Shown: one piece after another, positions 7,772 through 15,686 of the stretch | Position numbering within the stretch: the stretch's first letter is position 1 | Layout: every line of letters begins with the position of its first letter | Source: Bacteroidales bacterium | GTDB taxonomy: Bacteria > Bacteroidota > Bacteroidia > Bacteroidales > Muribaculaceae | Assembly (NCBI GenBank): GCA_004552725.1 | Contig: SFNM01000013.1 | Location: 1 to 30,623, forward strand | DNA length: 30,623 bases | Reading direction: 5' to 3' | Notes under the pieces: generated by a model | Database searches by the model: none | What the model saw: only the letters and a program-made list of their open reading frames with translations | What the model was told of the DNA's origin: nothing | Made by a program: the position numbers and the translations under genes

Positions 7772-8677
7772 ATGAAAAAATTTTTTCGCAAAGAAGTACT
7801 GATAGCCCTGCTTGTGATTGCCGCAGGTGTTATGCTTTTCATCGGCATTGAATTCCTCAAAGGCGTTAACGTATTCAAAGCCTCCAACTACTATTTCGCC
7901 TCCTATACCAACGTCACAGGCCTCACTCAAAGTGCACCGGTCACCATCAGCGGCTTCAAAGTGGGCCAAGTGCGCGAAATCACTTACGACTACGAACATC
8001 CCGGTATGGTTCGCGTGGAACTTTCACTCGACAAAGACCTCCAGCTTCCTATCGGCACCAATGCCATCCTAACCACCGACCTGCTCGGCACCGCCTCCAT
8101 CTCACTCGAACTCGCAGCCCAACCCAACGGCCAATTCCACAAAGTAGGCGATGAACTCCCAGGTGTGGTGCCCGTTGGTATGCTCGACAACGTATCCAAC
8201 GAACTTCTCCCCTCGCTCAGTGCCATCTTCCCCAAGGTTGATACACTCCTCACCTCCATCAATGCCTTGGTAGCCAATCCGGCCATCACCAATTCCGTGC
8301 AACGCCTCGACGCTATCACCGCCAACCTCGAACACACCACCCGCCAACTCAACGCACTTATGGCCACACTGCCGCCGGTCGTTGCCAACGTCAACACTAT
8401 CACCTCCAATGTGGCCGATGCTACCGGCAACGTATCCACCCTCACCGCAGCCTTGGCAGAGATGCCTATCGACTCCCTCTCAGCCAACCTCCAAACCATC
8501 TCGGCCAACCTGCGCACCCTCACCGACCAACTCAACGACCCCAACTCGTCGCTGGGATTGCTTACAAACGACCCTGCACTATACAACAACCTCAACTCTG
8601 CAGTGGCCAACCTCGACTCACTCTTCGTCGACATCAAGCGTAATCCCAAACGCTACATCAGCATAAAACTGCTGTAA
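7772..8677 (+). CDS. MlaD/MCE family lipid-transport protein
   Basis: A membrane-anchored substrate-binding subunit of an MCE lipid transporter. I chose the ATG at 7772 (301 residues, MKKFFRKEV); an ATG 33 nt earlier overlaps the amidase gene and would add a non-conserved tail. One N-terminal membrane segment (about 8-28) is followed by a single MCE domain (about 36-115, with TNVTGLTQSAPVTISGFKVGQV and the DLLGTASISLEL strand). A long helical region (about 140-290) rich in Ala, Asn, Thr and Leu has the periodic spacing of the helices that form tunnels in MCE proteins. MlaE permease and MlaF ATPase genes are not in the window. A strong terminator follows at 8708. Confidence 0.92.
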   Translation: MKKFFRKEVLIALLVIAAGVMLFIGIEFLKGVNVFKASNYYFASYTNVTGLTQSAPVTISGFKVGQVREITYDYEHPGMVRVELSLDKDLQLPIGTNAILTTDLLGTASISLELAAQPNGQFHKVGDELPGVVPVGMLDNVSNELLPSLSAIFPKVDTLLTSINALVANPAITNSVQRLDAITANLEHTTRQLNALMATLPPVVANVNTITSNVADATGNVSTLTAALAEMPIDSLSANLQTISANLRTLTDQLNDPNSSLGLLTNDPALYNNLNSAVANLDSLFVDIKRNPKRYISIKLL

Positions 8678-8707
8678 CACTGCGACATAAATTTCTAATG
8701 ACCATAC

Positions 8708-8745
8708 CAACGCGGATGCGACATAACGCATCCGCGTTGATTTTG
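8708..8745 (+). terminator. Intrinsic terminator after the amidase-mce unit
   Basis: A perfect 13-bp stem (CAACGCGGATGCG at 8708-8720, complement 8727-8739) with loop ACATAA is followed by TTTTG. It lies 30 nt after the mce stop codon. Confidence 0.85.
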
Positions 8746-9122
8746 CTTCTCGGAATTCTACGCCCGCCCGTTATTTGAAATCATTTTAAATTACTTTTTT
8801 GAAGATTTTAAAGTGTTACACTTGTAAATACTTTGAATTTCACCCGTTCCACAATATTAGTCATCTTAAATCGTCCCGACGTGAAACGTTTATATAAAGT
8901 GATTGAATTTCGTACATATCAACATATTACATATATTAGTTGAAGTATTAATTTAATATAACTTTTACCGTATTTTATAACTCGCTGATAGATACACCCT
9001 TGCAACAAATTTTTAATATCCAAATAAAAAAGCATTTTATTTTCTACATTTTTTATACGAAATTTGTATTCGCAAACCTACGCTTTGTACGGCTATTTTT
9101 ACGCTTCTATTAATTCTACGCT
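8746..9122. other. AT-rich non-coding region upstream of dnaA
   Basis: This is the only gap over 300 nt without a gene. It is strongly AT-rich with T/A tracts, against roughly half GC in the coding DNA on either side. No ORF with coding character, no tRNA and no array of TTATCCACA-like DnaA boxes could be read; the nearest resemblance is a degenerate CGTTCCACA around 8845. It must hold the dnaA promoter, but no clean TTG-20-TAnnTTTG pair is visible; TACGCTTTG at 9080-9088 is the best candidate and has one base too many. It could also be an origin or unwinding element, which the sequence neither proves nor excludes. Confidence 0.5.
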
Positions 9123-10514
9123 ATGTCAATCGACCACACCTCGCTTTGGAATACGTGTCGCAACATCATACGCGACAACATTTCCACCCAACAATACACC
9201 GCCTGGTTCAGCAATATCGAATCAGTCGGCTTCGCCAATGGCGAACTGCGACTGCACGTTCCGTCCTCTTTCTTCGTTGAACAACTCGAAGAAAGATACC
9301 TCGACTTGCTCTCTAAGGCTATTTATAAAGTGTACGGCGAAGGTGTGGCGCTGTACTACTGCTACGATGCCGTAAATGGACAAAGCGACTCTACCGTGCA
9401 AGTGCGCACTTCGGACCAATCGCCCGAAATTATGCGCAACGTACATGTGGCTCCGGCCAACCCCTTCATCAACGAGCAACCGCGCGATTTCGACTCGCAA
9501 CTCAACCCCAAATACAACTTCGCCAACTATTGTTTCGGTCAAAGCAACCAAGTGGCGCGCACCATTGCGGAGTCTATTGCCAACGATCCGAGCAACAAAA
9601 CGTTCAACCCCCTATTTGTATCAGGGCCTTGCGGTGTGGGCAAAACCCACCTCATCCAAGCAATCGGCATCCGCATTAAAGAAAGGAACCCGCGTGCACG
9701 CGTACTGTATGTGACCGCTCGCTTGTTCCAGAGCCAATACACTGCAGCCAACCACAAAGGCCAAATCAACAATTTCTTCCACTTCTATCAAAGCATCGAC
9801 ACCCTTATCATCGATGACGTACAAGATTTGGCCGGCAAACCCGAAACACAAAATACATTCTTCCACATATTCAACCAACTTCACCAAAACAACCGTCAAA
9901 TCATTCTTTCGAGCGACTGTCCGCCTTCGGAAATGGACGGTTTCGAAGAGCGCCTTCTCTCCCGCTTCAAATGGGGCGCTGCTGTGGCTCTCGATAAGCC
10001 TGATACGGAGTTGCGCCGTCACGTATTGCGCCGTAAAGCACAGCAAGACGGGCTTGATATAGCGCCTGAAATCATCGACTATGTGGCCGAGAATGTCACC
10101 GACTCCATCCGCGAACTCGAAGGGGTTGTAGTGTCATTAGTGGCTCACGCCACCGTGCTCAATTGCGACATCACGCTCGATCTCGCTCGTCGCGTTGTTG
10201 CAAATGCTATCAAAATTCGCCGTCGGCAAGTTAACTTCGAGATGGTGACACAAGCCGTTTGCTCTTACTTCAAGATCGAAGTAGACACCCTCTTCACCAA
10301 ATCGCGCAAGCGCGAAATCTCCGATGCTCGCCAAATGGTAATGTACCTGGCAAAGAAATTTGTGGGCCTCTCGCTCAAAAATATCGGCACCAAACTCGGG
10401 CGTACTCACGCCACCGTAATCTACGCTTGCCGAAACATCGAAGAACGTCTACCCATCGAACGCGAACTGCGTCAATCCGTTGATGCTATTTCTCAACTAA
10501 TCGCTAATAATTAA
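9123..10514 (+). CDS. dnaA: Chromosomal replication initiator DnaA
   Basis: AAA+ initiator that binds oriC and opens it for DnaB loading. The 463-residue protein has all four domains. Domain I (1-85) starts with the usual LWNTCRNIIRDNISTQQYTAWF. A short linker (about 86-125) follows. The ATPase domain III has Walker A GPCGVGKT at 168-175, Walker B LIIDDVQ at 228-234 with Asp231/Asp232, the box VII arginine in LLSRF (Arg281) and sensor 2 in SIRELEG. Domain IV has the helix-turn-helix DARQMVMYLAKKF and recognition helix GRTHATVIYAC at 426-436. The recognition helix has Thr428 where most DnaA proteins have Asp of the RDH motif. The gene stands alone, with AT-rich DNA upstream and a strong bidirectional terminator 194 nt downstream. 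Confidence 0.97.
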   Translation: MSIDHTSLWNTCRNIIRDNISTQQYTAWFSNIESVGFANGELRLHVPSSFFVEQLEERYLDLLSKAIYKVYGEGVALYYCYDAVNGQSDSTVQVRTSDQSPEIMRNVHVAPANPFINEQPRDFDSQLNPKYNFANYCFGQSNQVARTIAESIANDPSNKTFNPLFVSGPCGVGKTHLIQAIGIRIKERNPRARVLYVTARLFQSQYTAANHKGQINNFFHFYQSIDTLIIDDVQDLAGKPETQNTFFHIFNQLHQNNRQIILSSDCPPSEMDGFEERLLSRFKWGAAVALDKPDTELRRHVLRRKAQQDGLDIAPEIIDYVAENVTDSIRELEGVVVSLVAHATVLNCDITLDLARRVVANAIKIRRRQVNFEMVTQAVCSYFKIEVDTLFTKSRKREISDARQMVMYLAKKFVGLSLKNIGTKLGRTHATVIYACRNIEERLPIERELRQSVDAISQLIANN

Positions 10515-10620
10515 TCTTAAAATAATCAATTTCATTGGTCTAAATGTCGTCAAAATTGGTCATTTTGGGAAACAACCTACCTATTTGCTAATAAATATGT
10601 CGTAAAACATATAAAATAAT

Positions 10621-10651
10621 TTGGCAGGTCTAAAAAAAATGCCCAACTTTG
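10621..10651 (+). promoter_or_regulatory. Orphan promoter-like pair downstream of dnaA
   Basis: TTG at 10621-10623 (within TTTGG) and CAACTTTG at 10644-10651 (one mismatch to TAnnTTTG) are separated by exactly 20 bp. No ORF follows before the terminator at 10709, so any transcript would be non-coding. Confidence 0.4.
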
Positions 10652-10655
10652 TATC

Positions 10656-10742
10656 GCAAACCTAAAAACAATCTTTTTTACCTTAGAAATTGTACCTATT
10701 GGAAACCCATAAAAAGGAACTGCGTGAGCAGTTCCTTTTTAT
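10656..10742 (+). ncRNA. Candidate small RNA between dnaA and feoB
   Basis: A promoter-like pair at 10621-10651 and the strong hairpin at 10709-10742 define a possible transcript of about 85-90 nt that contains no ORF and no recognised RNA family. Its 5' part is A/C/T-rich and unstructured by eye; the 3' part is the terminator. Bacteroidales intergenic small RNAs often have this layout. It could equally be only the 3' untranslated region of dnaA. Confidence 0.3.
10709..10742. terminator. Bidirectional terminator between dnaA and feoB
   Basis: A perfect 15-bp stem (ATAAAAAGGAACTGC at 10709-10723, complement 10728-10742) with loop GTGA. The arms supply A-runs and T-runs on both strands, so it can stop dnaA (+) and feoB (-), whose stop codon is at 10757. 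Confidence 0.9.
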
Positions 10743-10756
10743 CGTTTTTGCATGGA

Positions 10757-13129
10757 TTACATTAGCCACGTGGCCACATGGAAAGTAGCGAATGCCAAGA
10801 GCCATGCCACAACAGTGCTGTAAAGCACACTAAATGCACCCCAGCGCCAACTACCGCTTTCCTTTACAATGGCCGCAATAGTGGCAAAGCAGGGGCAATA
10901 GAGCAATACAAATACCATCAGAGCCAATGCTGAAGCAGGAGTGAAATCCGGCTGCCCGGAGGGCCCTATTGTGGTCATTCTCTCGCCTAAAGCCCTATGC
11001 TCAGCCTCGGCATCATCTGTGTATAGCACTCCAAGAGTCGAAACCACAATTTCCTTAGCCGGAACACCGGCCAACACAGCCACCGACGCACGCCAATTCA
11101 AACCTAACGGCTCCATCACCGGGTTGATAATTTTGCCTCCGGCCTCCAAGAATGAGTCGTGGCTCAAATCAATACTTGAGGTTTCAACTTCCGCATCCAC
11201 ATTTTGATGAGAACGTGGAAAATAATTCAATGCCCATACAGCTATGCTCGCCACCAAGATTATGCCACCCATCTTTCGCAGATATTGTGCGCCTTTGCTC
11301 CATGTGTGGCGCACGGTTGCACGCAAAGTCGGAAGGCGATATGGCGGTAATTCCATCACAAATGGTGTTTCGTCCTTGCGGAAGACAAATTTGCGCAACA
11401 ATTTTGCGGAGATAACCGCCACAGCGACGCCTCCGAAATAGAGCCCAAAAAACACTAACGGTGCATATTTATTGAAAAATACGCCCGCCAACAGCACATA
11501 AAGCGGCAAACGCGCTGAGCATGATATAAACGGATTAATGAGCATAGTTATCAATCGACTCGACCGGCTCTCGATTGAGCGCGTAGCCATTATCGCCGGC
11601 ACATTACAGCCAAAGCCCATAATTAGCGGTATGAACGATTTGCCGTGCAAGCCTATGCGATGCATTATTTTGTCCATTATGAAAGCAGCACGAGCCATAT
11701 ACCCGGTGTCCTCCATAAATGATATACAGAAATACAAAATCAAGATATTGGGCAAGAACACTATTACACCGCCCACTCCTCCGATAATGCCATCGCATAT
11801 TAAGTCCTTCAAAATTCCATCGGGCAGATACATTCCTGCTACCTTGCCAAGAAATTCCACTCCTGCCTCGATCCAATCCATCGGATATTGTCCAAAGAAG
11901 AATGTGGCCCAAAAGATAAAAAGCATTATCAATAGGAACAGCGGGAATCCGGCAAACTTGTTGGTGACAATACCATCTATTATAGATGTGGACTTATGTT
12001 TGTCTTTATCACCGTCGACATACGTTTCGGCCAAGGCGCCATCGATAAAGCCGTATTTGGCCGATGCTATAGATGCGGTGATATCCTCGCCACTGAGATG
12101 TTCGATGTCGGCACGATATTTATTGCGCATCCCACTCAGGTGTACAAAGCAAGGCGAGGTGCTAAGAAATTTTTCCACTTCTTTGTCGCCTTCGAGAAAC
12201 TTGATAGCCAAATAACGAGGCGACACAACCGGTGATATTTTGCCATCACCTTTTATAACATCAATCAACGCTCGAAGCGCCTGCTCTATGTCGTGGCCAT
12301 GACTCACATGTATGTGGCGCACACTTCCGCTGCGGCCTTCGAACACTTGCACAATATTATCCAACAAATCATCGATTCCTTCGGCATTGCGCGCCACCAC
12401 CGGCACCATCGGCACACCTATCATCTTGCCTAAGATGTCGTAGTCGAGTTGTGCGCCGCTGCGTCGCAAATCATCATACATATTGAGTGCTATCACCATC
12501 GAGCGGTCCATATCAATCAACTCGGTGGTGAGATACAAGTTACGTTGAAGGTTTGATGCATCAACCACATTGAGAATGATATCCGGACAATTCTCGCGCA
12601 GATAGCGACGCACATACAACTCCTCGGGCGAATATGCAGCCAAAGAGTAAGTGCCTGGCAAATCCACCACGCGTATGGTATATTCTCCATACGAGAATTC
12701 TGTCTGCTTCACATCTACGGTGACACCGCTATAATTGCCCACATGCTCGGTAGCACCACTCAAACAATTATAGAGTGATGTCTTGCCACAATTGGGATTG
12801 CCAATCAGAGCCACAGTTATCTCGCGGCGGTTAGTGTCAGCGACCGAACGTTGCGACGACTCCACTTTTATCATTGGCGCCGCCACTTCCTCAGTGATTT
12901 CATCTGAGGCCAATTCCACTTCTATCAAAGCGGCTTCCGCTCTCCTCAACGACACATTATAACCTAAAATTTTATAACTGATAGGATCTTTCAACGGTGC
13001 ATCCAACACCATCTCTATCCGGCGACCGCGCACAAATCCCATCTCAATGACACGTTTGCGAAACGCGCCATGTCCTAATATTTTGATAATCACGGCCTTT
13101 TGGCCATTCTGTAGGTCAGATAAACGCAT
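10757..13129 (-). CDS. feoB: Ferrous iron transporter FeoB with fused FeoA domain
   Basis: Imports Fe(II) across the inner membrane, powered or gated by GTP hydrolysis. I chose the ATG at 13129 (790 residues, MRLSDLQNGQ); the frame extends 21 nt to a TTG, but the ATG fits the FeoA start and the promoter. Residues 1-73 are a FeoA SH3-like domain (VIKILG...RVIEMGFVRG). After a linker, the G domain has G1 GNPNCGKTS at 110-118, G3 DLPGTYSL at 156-163 and G4 NMYD at 216-219. It is followed by a guanine-dissociation helical region and a C-terminal membrane domain with two Gate motifs, including CNVPAIMATR and GVPAKEIVVSTLG. A fused FeoA-FeoB is the normal Bacteroidetes form. It is monocistronic, convergent with dnaA. 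No Fur box was recognised. Confidence 0.96.
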   Translation of the reverse strand: MRLSDLQNGQKAVIIKILGHGAFRKRVIEMGFVRGRRIEMVLDAPLKDPISYKILGYNVSLRRAEAALIEVELASDEITEEVAAPMIKVESSQRSVADTNRREITVALIGNPNCGKTSLYNCLSGATEHVGNYSGVTVDVKQTEFSYGEYTIRVVDLPGTYSLAAYSPEELYVRRYLRENCPDIILNVVDASNLQRNLYLTTELIDMDRSMVIALNMYDDLRRSGAQLDYDILGKMIGVPMVPVVARNAEGIDDLLDNIVQVFEGRSGSVRHIHVSHGHDIEQALRALIDVIKGDGKISPVVSPRYLAIKFLEGDKEVEKFLSTSPCFVHLSGMRNKYRADIEHLSGEDITASIASAKYGFIDGALAETYVDGDKDKHKSTSIIDGIVTNKFAGFPLFLLIMLFIFWATFFFGQYPMDWIEAGVEFLGKVAGMYLPDGILKDLICDGIIGGVGGVIVFLPNILILYFCISFMEDTGYMARAAFIMDKIMHRIGLHGKSFIPLIMGFGCNVPAIMATRSIESRSSRLITMLINPFISCSARLPLYVLLAGVFFNKYAPLVFFGLYFGGVAVAVISAKLLRKFVFRKDETPFVMELPPYRLPTLRATVRHTWSKGAQYLRKMGGIILVASIAVWALNYFPRSHQNVDAEVETSSIDLSHDSFLEAGGKIINPVMEPLGLNWRASVAVLAGVPAKEIVVSTLGVLYTDDAEAEHRALGERMTTIGPSGQPDFTPASALALMVFVLLYCPCFATIAAIVKESGSWRWGAFSVLYSTVVAWLLAFATFHVATWLM

Positions 13130-13147
13130 AACTATAGAAATACGATG

Positions 13148-13178
13148 CAAATATCAGCATTTTTTCTCAAATATGCAA
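13148..13178 (-). promoter_or_regulatory. Promoter of feoB
   Basis: Reading the minus strand, TTG (13178-13176) and GATATTTG (13155-13148, one mismatch to TAnnTTTG) are 20 bp apart. The box ends 18 nt before the ATG at 13129, which supports that start. Confidence 0.5.
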
Positions 13179-13223
13179 GTCTTATCTAAAATTATTTCAA
13201 ATAGCCGCCTCATTATATAGCAA

Positions 13224-13252
13224 AGGCGGGCCACCAAAAAGGCAGCCCGCCT
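13224..13252 (-). terminator. Terminator after the PNGase F-like gene
   Basis: On the minus strand a 12-bp GC-rich stem (two G-U pairs, arms 13252-13241 and 13235-13224) closes a TTTTT loop, 24 nt beyond the stop codon. The downstream T-run is weak (TTTG), so termination may need help. Confidence 0.6.
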
Positions 13253-13276
13253 CGATATATTGCTGTAGATAATATG

Positions 13277-14668
13277 TTAACGCACGAATTTGTAAGTAGC
13301 AATCACGCCGCCTTCAAGATACAAGCGAAGCAAATACACGCCTTTGGCTTGTGAGGAAGCATCGAATGAGGTGAGACCGCCACGCCATTCGGCGGCAAGT
13401 ACACGGCCTTCTACATCTAACAATTCTACACCAAGCACTGAAGTCTCGGTTGAGAATTTTACCAAGCCATCGAGCACTTCGAAGTTCACGTCTTGCATAA
13501 ATTGCACATCGCTGATGGCACCCATGTCGGGTAGCGCGCCTTCGGTCAGGCCTTGGAAGTAGATCGACACGGGTATGTCGCCTTGGCCACCCACAAATTC
13601 AGCGTCGGGCACGGAAATTTTGATGGTGTGAGTGCCGGCTGAGAAAGCGCCGAGGCGGATGATGCGGTTGTCAATCTTATCACCGGGGCACCAGTTGCTG
13701 AACGACTGCCATGCTTCGTCCTTTTTGGGGAAGAGTCCGTAGATGCCGTTCGACTGAGTGTTATACTTGCGGAAAGGTTCGCAAGAGGTGCGTCCGGGCT
13801 TGTAGGTGAGCACCAAGTCGCCGTCGATATACACGAAATGGTCGCGGCGATTGTACTCCTCGCCGCCTGCGTTGGCGCCGTGGTTGGAAGTAATCAAGCA
13901 GATCAGACCATCGGTCACGTCTTCAGGCACGGTGAAGGTGAAGGTGCGCTCAGTTTTGCCCACCTCGTCGGTGGCTGTTTCGCGATAGTTATTGAGGTTA
14001 TAACGGCCATCGTATTCGGGTTTCTTCATATAGATAGACACGAACACATCGGTGGTGTTGGAGAGCAACGGCTCATCGTTGCACACGAATTCAAGGGTAC
14101 CGGTGAATACGTCATTGCGGTCGGCGCAACCGGAGATTTGCTGGTTGGCAGCGTAAGGGATGCCGAACAATTCGAACTCAATCCACAGGTCATACTCGGC
14201 ACGCAAGTCCATATCGTGCATAATGTATCCCAGGTTGTCAACCACAAACGAATACGGTACATGATCGGGTTGTTTATTTTTGTTCATAAACGGGGTGATG
14301 AAGCGCCCGAGTTCCGATCGGTAGATATCCTCGTCTTGGAACGAGTAAGTTTCGCGGCCTTTTGGCACCAATGCCAAGTTGATATTGCCGATGCGGTCGT
14401 AATTGTCGCACAGCGCACCGATAGAGATGTTCATCTCAGTGCTCGCGCCGAAGAAATCCATCTGCTCATCAGTCAAACGAATAGCATACAGTGAATTTCG
14501 GTGACGCAAGATACCGTCACCGAGGTCCGCATCAAACACGGTTTCATTATAGCCGTCGTAAAACACTACCTCATCATACAACTTCAGAGTGCGAGCCTCC
14601 GACTCCTCTTGAGCGAAAGTCGGCATTGCAACAATCGACACAAATAAGGGTAGTAAAAACTTTTTCAT
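13277..14668 (-). CDS. Secreted PNGase F-like peptide-N-glycosidase with T9SS sorting tail
   Basis: Peptide-N-glycosidase F removes whole N-glycans from asparagine of glycoproteins. The 463-residue protein has a Sec signal peptide (1-19, cut after TFA). The first beta domain (about 28-197) contains CDNYDRIGNI at 87-96; Asp91 appears to match the catalytic Asp60 of Elizabethkingia PNGase F. It also has GRFITPF at 121-127 and WIEFELFG at 162-169, near the Glu118 site. The second domain (about 238-375) has SNHGANAGGEEYNRRDHFVYIDG at 261-283 (near the Glu206 site), then PGRTSCEPFRKYN, SNWCPGD at 324-330 and AGTHTIKI. The end (about 395-463; VELLDVEGRVL, KGVYLLRLY, TYKFVR) is a type A T9SS sorting domain, so it should be exported and surface-anchored or released. 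Residue matches are from memory of the family. It is transcribed alone, divergent from the DUF1573 gene. Confidence 0.85.
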   Translation of the reverse strand: MKKFLLPLFVSIVAMPTFAQEESEARTLKLYDEVVFYDGYNETVFDADLGDGILRHRNSLYAIRLTDEQMDFFGASTEMNISIGALCDNYDRIGNINLALVPKGRETYSFQDEDIYRSELGRFITPFMNKNKQPDHVPYSFVVDNLGYIMHDMDLRAEYDLWIEFELFGIPYAANQQISGCADRNDVFTGTLEFVCNDEPLLSNTTDVFVSIYMKKPEYDGRYNLNNYRETATDEVGKTERTFTFTVPEDVTDGLICLITSNHGANAGGEEYNRRDHFVYIDGDLVLTYKPGRTSCEPFRKYNTQSNGIYGLFPKKDEAWQSFSNWCPGDKIDNRIIRLGAFSAGTHTIKISVPDAEFVGGQGDIPVSIYFQGLTEGALPDMGAISDVQFMQDVNFEVLDGLVKFSTETSVLGVELLDVEGRVLAAEWRGGLTSFDASSQAKGVYLLRLYLEGGVIATYKFVR

Positions 14669-14697
14669 AGAAATGCGATTATTGAAGAATTATTGCG

Positions 14698-14727
14698 CAA
14701 AGTTACATAATTATCAGCGAACTTCAA
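14698..14727 (-). promoter_or_regulatory. Promoter of the PNGase F-like gene
   Basis: On the minus strand, TTG (14727-14725) and a perfect TAACTTTG (14705-14698) are 19 bp apart. The box ends 29 nt before the start codon at 14668. Confidence 0.7.
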
Positions 14728-14747
14728 ACTATTCGCTGATTTTTTTG

Positions 14748-14755
14748 TAACTTTG
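14748..14755 (+). promoter_or_regulatory. -7 element of the DUF1573 gene
   Basis: TAACTTTG is a perfect match, 19 nt before the ATG. No TTG lies about 20 bp upstream; the place is occupied by the -33 of the divergent promoter (14725-14727), so the two promoters share a narrow stretch. Confidence 0.6.
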
Positions 14756-14774
14756 CACACCTTTACTCCAATAT

Positions 14775-15440
14775 ATGCGCAAAATTATATTCATTTTGAT
14801 ACTTGGCACAGTCGTTTCAACGCTCGCATTCGACTTCAGCCACGATTTCGGCATCATCGTGGCTAATGATGGCGTGGTGTCTCATCAGTTTTGGGTTTAC
14901 AACGACCACGACTCTGCCATCACCATCTTAAAAGTACGCCCTTCGTGCGGCTGCACCGCGACCAAATACGACTCACGCACCATCCAGCCGGGCGACTCGG
15001 CTTTCATCGATGTTGACTTCAACCCCGCTGCCCGCTACGGCCGACAAAACAAATCAATATATGTGACCACCACCGCCGGCCGCTTCACGCTCTCGGTTCA
15101 AGCCACCGTGGCCGCAGCCGATTCCAACATCAGAGAGTTTTTTCCCTACGATTTCAACGATTTACATCTTTCGGCCGACTCCATATCATTCACTGAGGTG
15201 CGACGCAGCGATGCGCCCGCCCAAGTAATCCACATGTACAACTCCTCGCCCGACTCCATCGCCCTCACCGCCAATGCACCTTCGTGGACTCGCATTATCA
15301 GCGAGCGCCCCACTCTGCCACCTTACGAAGAAGAACCGATAGTGGTGCAAGTGCTCTCCGCTCAATGCCACGCCGACACCGCAGCTACCATCGCCGTAGC
15401 CGGCGCCCCCATCCGCGTGGCCGTTTCCTACCGCAAGTAA
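14775..15440 (+). CDS. DUF1573 domain protein, exported
   Basis: A 221-residue protein with an N-terminal signal peptide (hydrophobic 4-18). It has a DUF1573 domain (PF07610) at about 20-105, an Ig-like ASH-type fold with the hallmark VRPSCGCTATKYD (SCGCT at 57-61), IQPGDSAFIDVDFNP and KSIYVTT. The second half (about 110-221) has a related strand pattern (VRRSDAPAQVIHMYNSSPDSIALT) and is probably a degenerate second repeat without the SCGCT loop. The family is abundant in Bacteroidetes envelopes, but its biochemical role is unknown; the two cysteines suggest metal or redox binding. It shares a divergent promoter region with the PNGase F-like gene and is followed by a perfect hairpin. Confidence 0.88.
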   Translation: MRKIIFILILGTVVSTLAFDFSHDFGIIVANDGVVSHQFWVYNDHDSAITILKVRPSCGCTATKYDSRTIQPGDSAFIDVDFNPAARYGRQNKSIYVTTTAGRFTLSVQATVAAADSNIREFFPYDFNDLHLSADSISFTEVRRSDAPAQVIHMYNSSPDSIALTANAPSWTRIISERPTLPPYEEEPIVVQVLSAQCHADTAATIAVAGAPIRVAVSYRK

Positions 15441-15445
15441 GCGCC

Positions 15446-15489
15446 TATATTCGCTATTTAGTCTACATGTCGACAAAATAGCGAATATA
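15446..15489. terminator. Perfect 14-bp inverted repeat after the DUF1573 gene
   Basis: TATATTCGCTATTT at 15446-15459 pairs perfectly with 15476-15489. The 16-nt loop holds three more possible pairs (GTC at 15461, GAC at 15472). It begins 5 nt after the stop codon. It has no T-run directly after, so it is either a weak terminator, an mRNA 3'-end stabiliser or a protein-binding dyad. Confidence 0.5.
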
Positions 15490-15547
15490 CCTGTTCACTG
15501 ATTTTTGTCTCGGCTCTGTAGTCTCGCGGCTTGCCGAATGGTCGCTT

Positions 15548-15565
15548 TAGCGAAAACTTTCGCTA
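15548..15565. repeat. Short hairpin in the DUF1573-iorA gap
   Basis: TAGCGAAA at 15548-15555 is followed after 2 nt by its complement TTTCGCTA (15558-15565); a GCCCGC and five T follow at 15569-15579. It could terminate transcription together with the CGGCTTGCCG hairpin just upstream. No coding potential was seen around it. Confidence 0.35.
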
Positions 15566-15642
15566 TAAGCCCGCTTTTTATGTTTAATAACATATTTGGT
15601 GTTTTCGTATGGTTTTTATTAGGTTGGTGGGGATTTTTTTTG

Positions 15643-15650
15643 TATTTTTG
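15643..15650 (+). promoter_or_regulatory. -7 element of the ior operon
   Basis: TATTTTTG fits TAnnTTTG and lies 36 nt before the iorA ATG. The nearest TTG (15624-15626) is only 16 bp away, shorter than the 19-20 bp seen at other promoters here. Confidence 0.45.
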
Positions 15651-15686
15651 CAGAAATTTATCAAACTACCCTAACTAACCTAAAAT

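Noticed and set aside
15490..15642. Possible tRNA or structured RNA before iorA
   Set aside because: Short hairpins are present but no cloverleaf, CCA end or known RNA motif could be drawn.
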